NCBI RefSeq assembly: GCF_900104955.1
Contig: NZ_FNSI01000001.1
Span: 406,001-470,000, forward strand
From: Beijerinckia sp. 28-YEA-48
GTDB taxonomy: Bacteria > Pseudomonadota > Alphaproteobacteria > Rhizobiales > Beijerinckiaceae
Direction: 5' to 3'
DNA length: 64,000 bases
Positions 7,577-16,613 of this stretch are shown here, in pieces. The first letter of the stretch is position 1, and each line of letters starts with the position of its first letter. The translations under genes were made by a program, and so were the position numbers. The notes under the pieces are model-generated. The model searched no databases. It was not told where the DNA came from and saw only the letters and a list, made by a program, of their open reading frames with translations.

Positions 7577-7755
7577 GTTGCAAGGTCTTCCGTGTCATCC
7601 TCGACGCGCCGCAGGCGCGAGCGAGGATCCAGGGGCGAGTGGTAAAGCGTTGCGCTAGATGCTGCCGCGCAGCCTTCCGACACTCTACCGCTCGCCCCTG
7701 GATCCCCGCTCAGCCGCTGCGCGGCCGTCGGGGATGACACTGAGGCCCTTGCAAC
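7577..7755. repeat. Large imperfect palindromic repeat (MITE/REP-like)
   Basis: About 179 bases form one long inverted repeat. The outer arms share GTTGCAAGG with CCTTGCAAC and GTGTCATCC with GGATGACAC; the inner arms share GGATCCAGGGGCGAG with CTCGCCCCTGGATCC. Smaller GC-rich palindromes interrupt each arm. The element fills the only large gap inside the baseplate gene run. Repeats of this form, carrying GTCATCC near their ends and a core of GGATCC, are common between genes in Rhizobiales genomes, so this is probably a copy of a dispersed non-autonomous element. Confidence 0.75.
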
Positions 7756-7802
7756 GATCTGCTAGGGAACCTTGCCCGCCTTTCCGACTAACGCGGGGTC
7801 TC

Positions 7803-8687
7803 ATGCTCAAATGGAAACGCAAGGTGCGCCTGACCATCTCAGGCGTCGGTGGCGGCGCCGTGTTCGAAGGCTCGCAGGCGCCAGAGGATGGTTTCAAGAT
7901 CGATTTCAGCGTCAAGAAAACCTTAGGCTCAAAGCAGAACAGCGGCACGGTGACGATCTGGAATCTGACCAAATCGAACCGCGAGAAACTGGGCGAAGAA
8001 TTCAAAAAGCTCACCCTCGAAGTTGGCTACGAGGACGGCGGCATGGCCGTTTTGGTGGAGGCCGACATTCGCGATGTCGAGCACGACAAATCTTCGCCCG
8101 ACATTTCCTCGCAGATCTCTTTCGGCGATGGCGACAAGGGCGTGAACAAGGGCGCGGTGTCGAAGACCTTTCCCAAGGGCACCAAGCCCAAGGAGGTCAT
8201 CCAGCATGTGGTCAAGCAGATGCCCGGCGTCGAACTGGGCAAGACCAAGGGGCTTGACGATCTGCCGGCCTATAAGCGGCCGATCTCCGTCTATGGCTGG
8301 GCCTTCCGCGCGCTCGACGGCGTTGGCCGCGAGCAGAAGCTTTATTGGAATATCGACCGGGGCAAGCTGAACATCGTCAAGAACGACGAGCACCTGGGCC
8401 AATGCGCCGTGATCTCGAAGGAGACCGGCATGATCGGCGTGCCGCAGGAGACCGACAAGGGCGTGAAGGTGAAAGCCCTGATCGAGCCCGATGTGGTGCC
8501 AGGCTTCATGATCAAGGTGGAAAGCAATTTCCTCGACCTGTCGTCGGGCCGCGACAAGCGCCAGTCCGACGCGGGCGGTGGCGAATTCCGCGTCAATGCG
8601 GTGACCTTCACCGGCTCGACCCGCGACGAGGAGTTTTACATGGAGATCGAGGGCAACCGGGTGCAAGGCGGCAAGGTGGTCAAGTAA
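7803..8687 (+). CDS. Phage baseplate hub protein
   Basis: The 294-residue protein begins MLKWKRKVRLTISGVGGG and contains FKIDFSVKKTLGSKQNSGTVTIWNL, a pattern typical of baseplate hub proteins in gp27 / late control D-like systems. The hub carries the spike and joins it to the tube. The start ATG at 7803 is the first after the palindromic repeat; an open frame reaches up into the repeat to 7659 but that part is not protein-like. The stop TAA shares one base with the next start (TAATG), so the spike gene is translationally coupled. Confidence 0.7.
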   Translation: MLKWKRKVRLTISGVGGGAVFEGSQAPEDGFKIDFSVKKTLGSKQNSGTVTIWNLTKSNREKLGEEFKKLTLEVGYEDGGMAVLVEADIRDVEHDKSSPDISSQISFGDGDKGVNKGAVSKTFPKGTKPKEVIQHVVKQMPGVELGKTKGLDDLPAYKRPISVYGWAFRALDGVGREQKLYWNIDRGKLNIVKNDEHLGQCAVISKETGMIGVPQETDKGVKVKALIEPDVVPGFMIKVESNFLDLSSGRDKRQSDAGGGEFRVNAVTFTGSTRDEEFYMEIEGNRVQGGKVVK

Positions 8688-9331
8688 TGGCAGGCTATCA
8701 GGGAACCGGCACGCGCTTCGACGAGCATGAAAGCCTCGGCGCGATGATTGAGGCGGAGCGGCGCGAGCACAATGGGCCGACGCTGGGCAAGGTCATCGCC
8801 TACGACGCCAAGCGTCAGAAGGCGACCATTCAGCCGCTGCTGACGCAAAGTTTCGACGGCGTGAAACTACGGGCGCCGGAATTGCAGGAAGTGCCCGTGC
8901 AGGTGCCCCGCGCCGGCGGTCTCGTTTTGCATAAGCCGCTGAAGGCCGGCGACGAGGTGATGCTGCATTTCGCCGGCCGCTCTATGGACGGCGCCTGGGA
9001 CGATGGCAGCGATGTCGATCGCCACCCCGGCCGCATGTCCGATCTGTCCGATGCCTATGCGGTGCCGACCTCGACCTCCAAATCGAAGGAGATGGCGAAC
9101 CTGCCGGGTGATCGCCTGCACATTGGCACCGAGGATGGGCAATCGGGCTTCCAGATGAAGGATGACGGTTCGTTCGACATCAAGAAGGGTGGCGACACGT
9201 TTCTGTCGATCTTCGTCGATTTCCTGAAGGCCTATAAGGACCACAAGCACGGCGGCGTGCCGATGGATCCGCCTGATATCGAAAAAGCGAACCTGCTCCT
9301 CCAGCGGGCGCAAGCCATGAAGGCGTCTTGA
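8687..9331 (+). CDS. Baseplate spike protein (gpV / Gp138-like)
   Basis: The 214-residue protein has an OB-fold-like N-terminal half (TLGKVIAYDAKRQKATIQPLL, then VPVQVPRAGG and LKAGDEVMLHFAGRSMDG) and a short repeat-poor C-terminus (GFQMKDDGSFDIKKGG) that would form the spike helix. This is the pattern of baseplate assembly protein V / Gp138-type spikes. HKHGGVPMDPPD near the end resembles a His-containing tip. Start overlaps the hub stop by one base; the gp25-like gene follows after one base. Confidence 0.8.
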   Translation: MAGYQGTGTRFDEHESLGAMIEAERREHNGPTLGKVIAYDAKRQKATIQPLLTQSFDGVKLRAPELQEVPVQVPRAGGLVLHKPLKAGDEVMLHFAGRSMDGAWDDGSDVDRHPGRMSDLSDAYAVPTSTSKSKEMANLPGDRLHIGTEDGQSGFQMKDDGSFDIKKGGDTFLSIFVDFLKAYKDHKHGGVPMDPPDIEKANLLLQRAQAMKAS

Positions 9332-9332
9332 T

Positions 9333-9695
9333 ATGCAACGCGTCGGCATCGCCATGATCCCGCATAACGACATCGGCCTCGACGCCAGCGGCAATCTGGC
9401 GCTGGTTCGTGACGCTGAAGCCGTGGGCCAGCACGCCCGTCAGCGGCTCTCGTTCTACAAAGGCGAATATTTCCTCGACACCAATGTCGGTGTCGACTGG
9501 CTTGGCACTGTTCTGGGGCAACAGCCCCGCGCTGTTGTTATCGCCGAGGCGATGGCCAAGAAGGTCATTCTCGATACGCCTGGTGTCACCGGCATTCTCG
9601 AATTGCAGTCGGATTTTGATCGCTTGCAACGCGGCGTTTTCGTCCGCCGCTGCCTGATCGAAACCGAATACGACGCAATCTCACTCCCGATCTGA
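9333..9695 (+). CDS. Baseplate wedge protein (gp25-like)
   Basis: A 120-residue protein that fits the W/gp25-like wedge family: an N-terminal region with DIGLDASGNLALVRDAEAV, then VGQHARQRLSFYKGEYFLDTNVG, a pattern seen in phage proteins that join sheath and baseplate. It lies directly before the baseplate J gene, as it does in most myophages, and starts one base after the spike stop. Confidence 0.8.
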   Translation: MQRVGIAMIPHNDIGLDASGNLALVRDAEAVGQHARQRLSFYKGEYFLDTNVGVDWLGTVLGQQPRAVVIAEAMAKKVILDTPGVTGILELQSDFDRLQRGVFVRRCLIETEYDAISLPI

Positions 9696-9701
9696 GGTTC
9701 C

Positions 9702-10604
9702 ATGACCACCTATGGTGTGACACCCGCCGGCTTCGTCAGGAAGCCGCTGGCGGCGATCCTTGACGACCTCGAGGCGCGGGCCGCGTCGCCCGACGTGTTC
9801 GGCGCTGGCGTGATCCAGACGCCGGAAAGCCCGCTCGGGCTGCTGAATGCGCATCTGGCCTCGATCGCGGCCACCGCTTGGGAAATCGCCGAGGCGACGT
9901 ATCAAAGCTTCGATCCAAACCAGGCGGAGGGCGCGCGCCTCGACATGCTGGCCAAGCTGCGCATTCTGGCGCGCGCTGACGGGGAGCAAGATGTGACCCT
10001 GCGCGCCGACATGCTGAATGCCGGCCGCGCCAACATCGACATCTCCGATCTGGTGCGCGCCGTGCGTGGTGTGGCCGATGTGATCTGGTCGCAGGTGTGG
10101 GTGAACGACGGCGCTTATTTGGACACGAACGGCCAGGAGCCGCATTCCATCTGCATCGCGGCATTGGGCGGCGCCGATGATGCGCTGGCGGCCATCTTCC
10201 GCAGCTATGTCGCGCCGGGGATCAGCTCGCATGGCAATAGCCCGATTCAGACGGTCGTGGACGGCTTCTGCCAGACCTTCCGGCTGATGCGCCCAACAGA
10301 GCTGCGCATTGGTCTATCGATGCAAATCCGGGCCTATGTCGACCGCAACGGCTGTTCGCCGCCCTCCAATGCTCAGATCGCACAGACGCTGGCCGCCTTT
10401 TTTGCCAGCGCCGACCGGCCGGCGAACGGGGCCGATATCACTTTGCCTCTGCTCAATCAGGTCATCGCGCGCCTGTTCGCCAACATCGAGATCGTCGCGG
10501 CGCATGTAACCTATCAGGACGTTTCCTATCCACTCCCCTATGTGATCGCCTTCGACCAAATCGCGTCCGTCGGCTTCGACAATATCGCCTTGTCACGGAG
10601 CTGA
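9702..10604 (+). CDS. Baseplate J-like protein
   Basis: The 300-residue protein matches the baseplate J (gp47/gp6-like) family: YGVTPAGFVRKPLAAILDDLEARA at the start and IWEIAEATYQSFDPNQAEGARLDMLA in the first third; the middle holds the expected GISSHGNS segment. J dimers form the wedge ring round the hub. Normal family length. GAGG lies before the ATG at 9702. Four bases separate it from the DUF2612 gene. Confidence 0.85.
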   Translation: MTTYGVTPAGFVRKPLAAILDDLEARAASPDVFGAGVIQTPESPLGLLNAHLASIAATAWEIAEATYQSFDPNQAEGARLDMLAKLRILARADGEQDVTLRADMLNAGRANIDISDLVRAVRGVADVIWSQVWVNDGAYLDTNGQEPHSICIAALGGADDALAAIFRSYVAPGISSHGNSPIQTVVDGFCQTFRLMRPTELRIGLSMQIRAYVDRNGCSPPSNAQIAQTLAAFFASADRPANGADITLPLLNQVIARLFANIEIVAAHVTYQDVSYPLPYVIAFDQIASVGFDNIALSRS

Positions 10605-10607
10605 TCC

Positions 10608-11741
10608 ATGATCCAGGCGCGCTATGCCTTTGGCGAGGACTTCCGGTTCTCGCGCTTCCTAGACCTGCCGTTTGGCTATGTGTGGCGTGCGGCCGCGACG
10701 TTGCGCGATGAGACCGGCGCCGCCATCGGGCCACTGAACTGCCAGATAACGGGCATCGAGCCGAGCGAGATCGTCGTTTCAGCCACGGCCGCCGCGGTTG
10801 CGAGCTGGCCTCGGCCGGCACCAAGCGGCGAGCGGACGTTCTATTTCGACTATGAGGTGTCCGAGACGGATGGCGGTACGGTCATGTCGTCGGAAACCGC
10901 CCAGCTGCTCGTCGAATATAACACGGCCTTCGTAGGGGACATCGTTTCGCGCGAGTTCCAAACCATCCCGACCGAATACCGCGAGGCGCACAAGCTGCTC
11001 GGGTATATGCGGGCAGTGTTGGCGGAAGTCGAGGCGGCAGCGCAGGCCACCGCACGGATCCCGACCTTCTTCGATATCGACAGCGCCGTCGGCGATCAGT
11101 TGACGATCATCGGCAAATGGCTGGGCTTCCCGCGCTGCCACTGCATCTGCATTCCCAATCCGGTGTTCGGCTTCGATTGCGGCGGAGCGGATGCCTTTCC
11201 TGGTCCCATCGTCGGCTTCTGCGACGGCGGCAACTGGCTCGGCTGCGATGGTGGTTCCCTCGGCGAGTACTGCATCGCCGATGACGAGGTCTATCGTGGC
11301 TTCCTGAAGGCCCGGCGCTATCAGATGCTCGGCTTGTTCGACCGCGAGAGTCTGACAGCGGCTATTCGTCATGTGTGGGGGCCGAGCGCCTACATTATTC
11401 AAGCCGATCGCTGCCGCGTCGTCGTGGCACCCGGCCGGCCGCTTGGCCCAGACGAAGTGACCCGCAATCAGATCCTCGCGCGCATCCTGCCTGTCGCGCC
11501 GGGACTCTCGCTGGCCTTCTGGATTGATCAGCGCCCGGTGTTCGGCTTCGGCGACGGCTGGGCCGGCATGTGCGACCCGCCCCAGAACCCGACGAAGGTG
11601 TTCGGTTTCGATTGCGGCGGCGACTACGCCTACAACATCACCGGTTTCTGCGCCACAGGCAGCACCTGGGCGAACTGTGTTCCGCCGGCCGCTGGCCGGG
11701 GCGTCTGGCTTTGTCCGGACGATGCCAAAGCAACCTGCTGA
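10608..11741 (+). CDS. DUF2612 baseplate/tail protein with an extra N-terminal domain
   Basis: The 377-residue protein has two parts. Residues about 1-105 form a beta domain ending TFYFDYEVSETDGGTVMSSE, which resembles a separate small protein coded at 12577-12909. Residues about 110-377 contain the DUF2612 region (EAHKLLGYMRAVLAEVE, then IDSAVGDQLTIIGKWLGFPR), the tail protein that follows baseplate J in many phages, with Gly/Cys-rich repeats (VFGFDCGG twice, VGFCDGGNW). It probably caps the wedge and binds the fibres. The Cys-rich loops are odd for a virion protein and could be disulfide-bonded after assembly. Confidence 0.75.
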   Translation: MIQARYAFGEDFRFSRFLDLPFGYVWRAAATLRDETGAAIGPLNCQITGIEPSEIVVSATAAAVASWPRPAPSGERTFYFDYEVSETDGGTVMSSETAQLLVEYNTAFVGDIVSREFQTIPTEYREAHKLLGYMRAVLAEVEAAAQATARIPTFFDIDSAVGDQLTIIGKWLGFPRCHCICIPNPVFGFDCGGADAFPGPIVGFCDGGNWLGCDGGSLGEYCIADDEVYRGFLKARRYQMLGLFDRESLTAAIRHVWGPSAYIIQADRCRVVVAPGRPLGPDEVTRNQILARILPVAPGLSLAFWIDQRPVFGFGDGWAGMCDPPQNPTKVFGFDCGGDYAYNITGFCATGSTWANCVPPAAGRGVWLCPDDAKATC

Positions 11742-11752
11742 AGGACATCCAA

Positions 11753-12577
11753 ATGAAAGCAGCCTTTTCCAGCCCGTGGGCCAATGTGCCCACGACGCAG
11801 CGCCGTGAGCCGACCAGCACCGAGATTGCCAACGGCTTCCCCTGCGGGCCAGCCGACCAGCAGCTTTTCAACGAGCTGTTCTATCGCGAATCTCAGATGA
11901 TGAAGGAGATTGAGAACGTCATCGCAGGCGCTGGAATGGCACCGAATGATGCTGTTCTGACTCAGCTACGTGATGCGATCCGGACGGAGATCGGCACTGC
12001 GGCGGGGACAGCCATTTTCTATATTCACGCGGCGAGTGGCAACGATGCGAACGCAGGCACGAATGCTGCGCCACTTCAAACCCTTCATGAAGCGTTCAAT
12101 CGCGGCAAACGCTATCGTGCTGTCACCTGCCTTTTGAAGTCAGACATTACTCTGTCGACACGTTTACCACCCATGATGGGTTCTCAGATTTACATTTATC
12201 CAGACGCTCCAGGTATGCGCACGCTGACCTTTGGATCAACGGCCTGGGGCGAAGACGGGGACGGCATATATTACTCTCTTCGCACGATCGGTGCGGCCGA
12301 CATTTACTTCGACAGAATGAACATTGTGAACAACATCACTGAGACATCGGTCACGGCGCTGATGATGCTTGGGGGAGGGCAAATCGCGGTAGGAAATGGC
12401 AGTTACTCCGTGGTCTCAGCTGCCGCTCGTCCCCTCATTCGTGCGACGAACGGCTTCAGCTTCAACTGGGTATCGATGTCGTACAATACGATGGCTGGCG
12501 ATAAGTTGCTGTTTGGATTGTCTAGCGGACAGAATCCAAATGTCTGGCCAATTCGCAGCAATCTGACGTCGATCTGA
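11753..12577 (+). CDS. Tail fibre protein, short
   Basis: From the ATG at 11753 the 274-residue protein has an N-terminal anchor-like segment (SPWANVPTTQRREPTSTEIANGFPCG, then a helix with ESQMMKEIENVIAGAG) and a beta-rich C-terminal half (IFYIHAASGNDANAGTNAAP) of the kind seen in right-handed beta-helix fibres (the GNDAN-G-T pattern is common at the first coil). An open frame extends upstream into the DUF2612 gene but has no coding character there. The stop shares bases with the next start (TGATGC). Confidence 0.6.
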   Translation: MKAAFSSPWANVPTTQRREPTSTEIANGFPCGPADQQLFNELFYRESQMMKEIENVIAGAGMAPNDAVLTQLRDAIRTEIGTAAGTAIFYIHAASGNDANAGTNAAPLQTLHEAFNRGKRYRAVTCLLKSDITLSTRLPPMMGSQIYIYPDAPGMRTLTFGSTAWGEDGDGIYYSLRTIGAADIYFDRMNIVNNITETSVTALMMLGGGQIAVGNGSYSVVSAAARPLIRATNGFSFNWVSMSYNTMAGDKLLFGLSSGQNPNVWPIRSNLTSI

Positions 12578-12909
12578 TGCAGGCTGTCCGCTTCAAAGCC
12601 GGCGACACTTTCTCGTTTGTCGGGCAGGTAAACGTCGCCGATGGCGTCTCCTGGGCCGGGCGCGGAAAAATCCGCAAGGCCGACGGCGACGAAGTGGGTA
12701 GCCTCGACGTCTATCTCACAGGCGACCTGCAAAAGTGGGTCGTGATCGAGAAGACCGCGAGCGCCACGGGCGCCTGGCCAAAACCCACAACGCCCGGCGC
12801 CACCGTCGAACTATTCTTCGACTATGAATTTCTCGACCCGCTTGGCGACACAGTGTTGTCGTCGGAAGCCGTGCGCGTGATCGTCGAATATGACCCTACA
12901 AGAGGATAA
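12577..12909 (+). CDS. Small tail protein, domain shared with the DUF2612 protein
   Basis: The 110-residue protein (FKAGDTFSFVGQVNVADG, then ELFFDYEFLDPLGDTVLSSE and VRVIVEYDPTRG) matches the N-terminal domain of the DUF2612 protein coded at 10608: both end with an F-DYE-x-G-TV-SSE-x5-VEY pattern. It may form the socket for a fibre. The ATG at 12577 overlaps the upstream stop; the next gene follows after 2 bases. Family unknown to me. Confidence 0.6.
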   Translation: MQAVRFKAGDTFSFVGQVNVADGVSWAGRGKIRKADGDEVGSLDVYLTGDLQKWVVIEKTASATGAWPKPTTPGATVELFFDYEFLDPLGDTVLSSEAVRVIVEYDPTRG

Positions 12910-12911
12910 CG

Positions 12912-15900
12912 ATGGCTGATCTTGCCCCGCAGCTCCTGGCCGCCATGAAAGGTGACAAGGGCCTCTATCCAGATGGCGTGTTCACGCTGATCAAGTCCTA
13001 TCGCAAGGACTCCATCGTCAAATGGGATGGCAGCCAGTGGCGTGCGCTGCAACTCGTTCCGGCAGGCACGATGCCGGTTGTCGGTGCCTATTGGGAACGC
13101 TGGATCGATGGGACGCCGGTGGCCGATGCTGCCCAGGTCGCCTCCGATCGGGTTCTGTCTCAGGCTGCCGCGGCGACGGCCTCGGCCGCGATGGACAGCG
13201 TCTCGGCGCTCGCGCTCCAGGTCGCCGGCTATACCAGCGCCGCTCAAATCGCGGCGCAGTCGGCGGCGGCCGTGTCTGGCCTCGCGAACTTGTCGGCGGC
13301 CTTGCGCGCGATCCTTCTCGATCCGAATACGGTTGCAGTCCATGTCTATGACACTCGCCGCGACGCGGACGGCGGCGGGTGGGTCCGCGTGCTTAACAAC
13401 TCGATCATCAACGAGCCTTTGAATACCGCGACTCGTGGATCGCGCAGAGACCTGCCGACCCTGATCTATGTAGTGGTGACGAGTACGGCGGTTAATATCT
13501 TGGATGGGGATGACCCGAGCGCGCCCATGTGGGCCATTTGGCAGGCACTTGGTGCCGGTGCTACAACCAACTTCTTTTCGGGCGGAGGGCTCAGCGGCGG
13601 AACGGTCAGTGTGACGGCTTGCCAAGGTGCAATCGGCATTGGTCACTCAGCTTATGGCCTTTGGATCATCGACTTGATTTCCGAACGTTGCTCGCGCGTT
13701 GTTGCGGGGTCGAGCGCGGTAGTTGGACTGTATCTCGGAAATCTAGCCGATAGGAATGCTGGTAAGGGCTTTGATGGAGTGAACGGACTTCACTTTGAGG
13801 GCACCCGCATTGCTCTCACCAGTTTTAATGTGAATCATGTCGCGATGACGGTTATTCCCCAGACGCTACCAAATTCGAACCGCTTCGGTTTGCCGAACCC
13901 GACGATTTTTGTGGCGACGGAGTCCGGGACGAATGTCATTCGTCCGGACGGCACCGTAGTGAATTCGGTCAACACGGGTCAGGTTAAGCGTGTTGCTATT
14001 ACCGACGATAGCACTTTGTACATGAAGTTCGGCGGCGGCGACACGTCACTCATCATGATCCCGTACCCCAACTATCTAACCGCGTCGTTCACGGGGACTC
14101 TTCTCTCGGCCGGCACCGTTCCAGCCACCATGTACAATCTTTGGAGAGTCGGAAATAACGGCGCGATGGTACCGTTGAGCAACGGCCGAGTTGCCTTTGC
14201 AGCAAACACGTCTGGAGGAATTAGTATCTTCGATCGTGACAAGGGCTCTATCGTCAGGAGTCTTGTCACCTATATCGATGATTATAGGAACTCTGGTTGG
14301 CTCCCCACTGGGATCAAGGCTGCCTTTGCGGAGAGCACGAAGGTGTCGGCTCAGCTAACCGGAGCAACGATCTTCTTCGACTATTTCAGTGATAATGATG
14401 CGTCAGATTGGTCGTCGACGTTCGGCGCTGTTATCTCCGGTGTGGGAGGAGAACTAAGCGTCGCCGTCGGCAGCATGTCGGCGACCAACTATGCTCGAAA
14501 GACTATCTCGGGGTTCACTATTGGGCAGTCATATGCAGTCATCTTTAAATATAGAACTGACGGAACCCATGGCGCACGTTTCAGCGTCTTCGATGGGGTC
14601 AATACCAGCCTTGGGCTGGCGACCGGTGCCACCTCATCGGTCACATATGTGACCGGCCGCTTGTCGTTTACGGCTGTGTCCACCAGTGTTGAGCTTCGCT
14701 GCATCGTTGATCACCCCACTCCGACGATGGGAGCGAAAACGAGTTTCGGCGATATTGTGGTCAAGGAGGTTGTTGGAGACCGATCGGTTGCACGCATTGA
14801 TCTGCCCGGCAACTTCGCCGAACTCGCCGGCTCGGTGAACCGGGCCGCTGTTGCGGTAGGTGCGGAGCTGGCTTGCTACAGCAACTTGAACGCGAGCAAT
14901 GGCTATCTGTTTGTGACGAACACAGGTGGCATGTTTAATGTCGGAACAGGGGATTTCTGCGCAGCTGTCTGGTTCCTCCGTACAAACGGTGCTGCCAGCG
15001 AAAGCATTTTCCATTTTACCGATCAAGCCGGTGGCGCGAGCGACGGCCGAGGGCTTAATACAAATTGGAATCTGTACATCCCAAATACCGGGGTAGTCAC
15101 CTGCGCCACCCGAGATCAAGCCGGAGTAATTGGCGGCGGTGTAATCACAGACTCATTGGTCGTCGGTGCTTGGTCCTTCATCGTCATGCAGAAGCGCGGG
15201 ACGCGCCTCGAATGTTACGTCAACGGGCGACTCGCCGGCTTCTGGAGCGTTTCAGGAAACCTCACAAACTCAGCCGCCAACCTGCTTATTGGCGCTATGT
15301 TTTACAATGGAGTTGTCGGATATCGTCCGCAGGGTTCAATTGCCCTGCCGCGCGTATCGATTGGAAGCGCCCCGTCATCGGATCAAATCGTCGCAATGTA
15401 TCGCGACGAGATTGGACTTTTTCAACCGAACGCCAAGTGCCTGCTACAGGGGGGCTATGTGGTTCAAGATCTTTCCCGTGATCGCGATACAGATCTTCTT
15501 TATGTCGCCAAATCGATCGGTGGGACGGACGTATTTCAGGGTCTGGTCAACAAAGGAACGATCCTCAGTACGGCGTCGAGCAATCTTATCCCCGGTTCGG
15601 GTAGACTCGCTTGCTGGACCACCACCAGCGGCTCGTCAATAGGCGTGCCTGTCGCGAGCAATATCAATTGGGGCTCCGGCAAACTACTGCCGCTGATCGA
15701 AACGTCGGCGAATGTTGCCCATTATATTGCTGTTGAGAACGTTACGATTCCCAATGTCGTCTGCGCCATGATCATACCTATCAAGTCTGCCGGACGTGGG
15801 TTGGCCTGGGTGTCCTCCACTGCAATCCCCGCGTCCTTCTGGGTCAATTTGGCGACAGGAGCACTCAGCAATCTAGCAGGATGCACCGCGTTGCCTACTA

Positions 15901-16613
15901 TCGACCTCGGCAATGGGATCATGGGCGTTCAAGTTAACGTGACGGGCAACGGGGTGTTGGGCTCAATCCGTACCGGTGCCTCCACCATTGTCAATGCAAC
16001 TATCTATGCCGGCGTGGACGGTCAGACAGCAACTCTCGTTGGCGATCCAGTGATCCGTACCGGTGCGGCTGCATTCACTGCCAACGATTTCGTCCCATCC
16101 TTGTCTAGGAGCGACAATCACAAGTTCGTCTCAGCTCATGACGGCAACGTCCTGATCGGTACCGCTGCCGGCGCAGACATCATCATGCCCGCTTTGCCGC
16201 TGCGCAGTGGTGTCCGTGCCCGGCGTGCTGTGGCGTCCTATGATCCTAACTTCAGCGAATTCGATGGTCGTGGGACGTCTGATGTTACGCCGACATACCT
16301 TGGTAATCCGTTCTATGTGCCGGAGGGAGGTAAGGTGCATTTTCATATTAACATTAACGGAATGGTCCCAGGTGGTACGGCGACTGATCGCGCTACACGC
16401 CCTGTCGTGGGGTATGCCTATCGAAACGTTGGCGATGCCAACGCTACCGTGGTGATCCCAACTGGTGGAATCCCAATCGATAAGACCTCCGGCACCATGG
16501 ACGCAGGTGTGGTCGCGGGTTCGGGAGGTTGGGTCTATCCTTATGGCAGCGGTAAGGCTGCAACCCAGCTCGAATGGTTCGGCAACCAGCGGCTCAAGAG
16601 GGGAGCGGCATGA
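12912..16613 (+). CDS. Long tail fibre / receptor-binding protein with LamG-like domain
   Basis: The 1233-residue protein is the largest in the prophage part. Residues about 1-60 hold a tail-anchor pattern (GDKGLYPDGVFTLIKSYRKDSIVKWDG trimmed to its key part YPDGVFTLIKSY and VKWDGSQWRAL). An Ala-rich coiled-coil follows (about 75-130), then a beta-propeller-like stretch (about 160-480), a carbohydrate-binding-like jelly roll (about 490-620), and a LamG/concanavalin-like domain (about 660-820) with GDFCAAVWF and ECYVNGRLAGFW. The C-terminus may be a tip domain. It would bind cell-surface sugars of the host. The AT content rises inside, as is common in exchanged receptor-binding genes. Confidence 0.75.
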   Translation: MADLAPQLLAAMKGDKGLYPDGVFTLIKSYRKDSIVKWDGSQWRALQLVPAGTMPVVGAYWERWIDGTPVADAAQVASDRVLSQAAAATASAAMDSVSALALQVAGYTSAAQIAAQSAAAVSGLANLSAALRAILLDPNTVAVHVYDTRRDADGGGWVRVLNNSIINEPLNTATRGSRRDLPTLIYVVVTSTAVNILDGDDPSAPMWAIWQALGAGATTNFFSGGGLSGGTVSVTACQGAIGIGHSAYGLWIIDLISERCSRVVAGSSAVVGLYLGNLADRNAGKGFDGVNGLHFEGTRIALTSFNVNHVAMTVIPQTLPNSNRFGLPNPTIFVATESGTNVIRPDGTVVNSVNTGQVKRVAITDDSTLYMKFGGGDTSLIMIPYPNYLTASFTGTLLSAGTVPATMYNLWRVGNNGAMVPLSNGRVAFAANTSGGISIFDRDKGSIVRSLVTYIDDYRNSGWLPTGIKAAFAESTKVSAQLTGATIFFDYFSDNDASDWSSTFGAVISGVGGELSVAVGSMSATNYARKTISGFTIGQSYAVIFKYRTDGTHGARFSVFDGVNTSLGLATGATSSVTYVTGRLSFTAVSTSVELRCIVDHPTPTMGAKTSFGDIVVKEVVGDRSVARIDLPGNFAELAGSVNRAAVAVGAELACYSNLNASNGYLFVTNTGGMFNVGTGDFCAAVWFLRTNGAASESIFHFTDQAGGASDGRGLNTNWNLYIPNTGVVTCATRDQAGVIGGGVITDSLVVGAWSFIVMQKRGTRLECYVNGRLAGFWSVSGNLTNSAANLLIGAMFYNGVVGYRPQGSIALPRVSIGSAPSSDQIVAMYRDEIGLFQPNAKCLLQGGYVVQDLSRDRDTDLLYVAKSIGGTDVFQGLVNKGTILSTASSNLIPGSGRLACWTTTSGSSIGVPVASNINWGSGKLLPLIETSANVAHYIAVENVTIPNVVCAMIIPIKSAGRGLAWVSSTAIPASFWVNLATGALSNLAGCTALPTIDLGNGIMGVQVNVTGNGVLGSIRTGASTIVNATIYAGVDGQTATLVGDPVIRTGAAAFTANDFVPSLSRSDNHKFVSAHDGNVLIGTAAGADIIMPALPLRSGVRARRAVASYDPNFSEFDGRGTSDVTPTYLGNPFYVPEGGKVHFHININGMVPGGTATDRATRPVVGYAYRNVGDANATVVIPTGGIPIDKTSGTMDAGVVAGSGGWVYPYGSGKAATQLEWFGNQRLKRGAA

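Noticed and set aside
7577-7755. Possible Rho-independent terminator in the baseplate gap
   Set aside because: The palindrome is far larger than a terminator and has no T run; a dispersed repeat explains it better.
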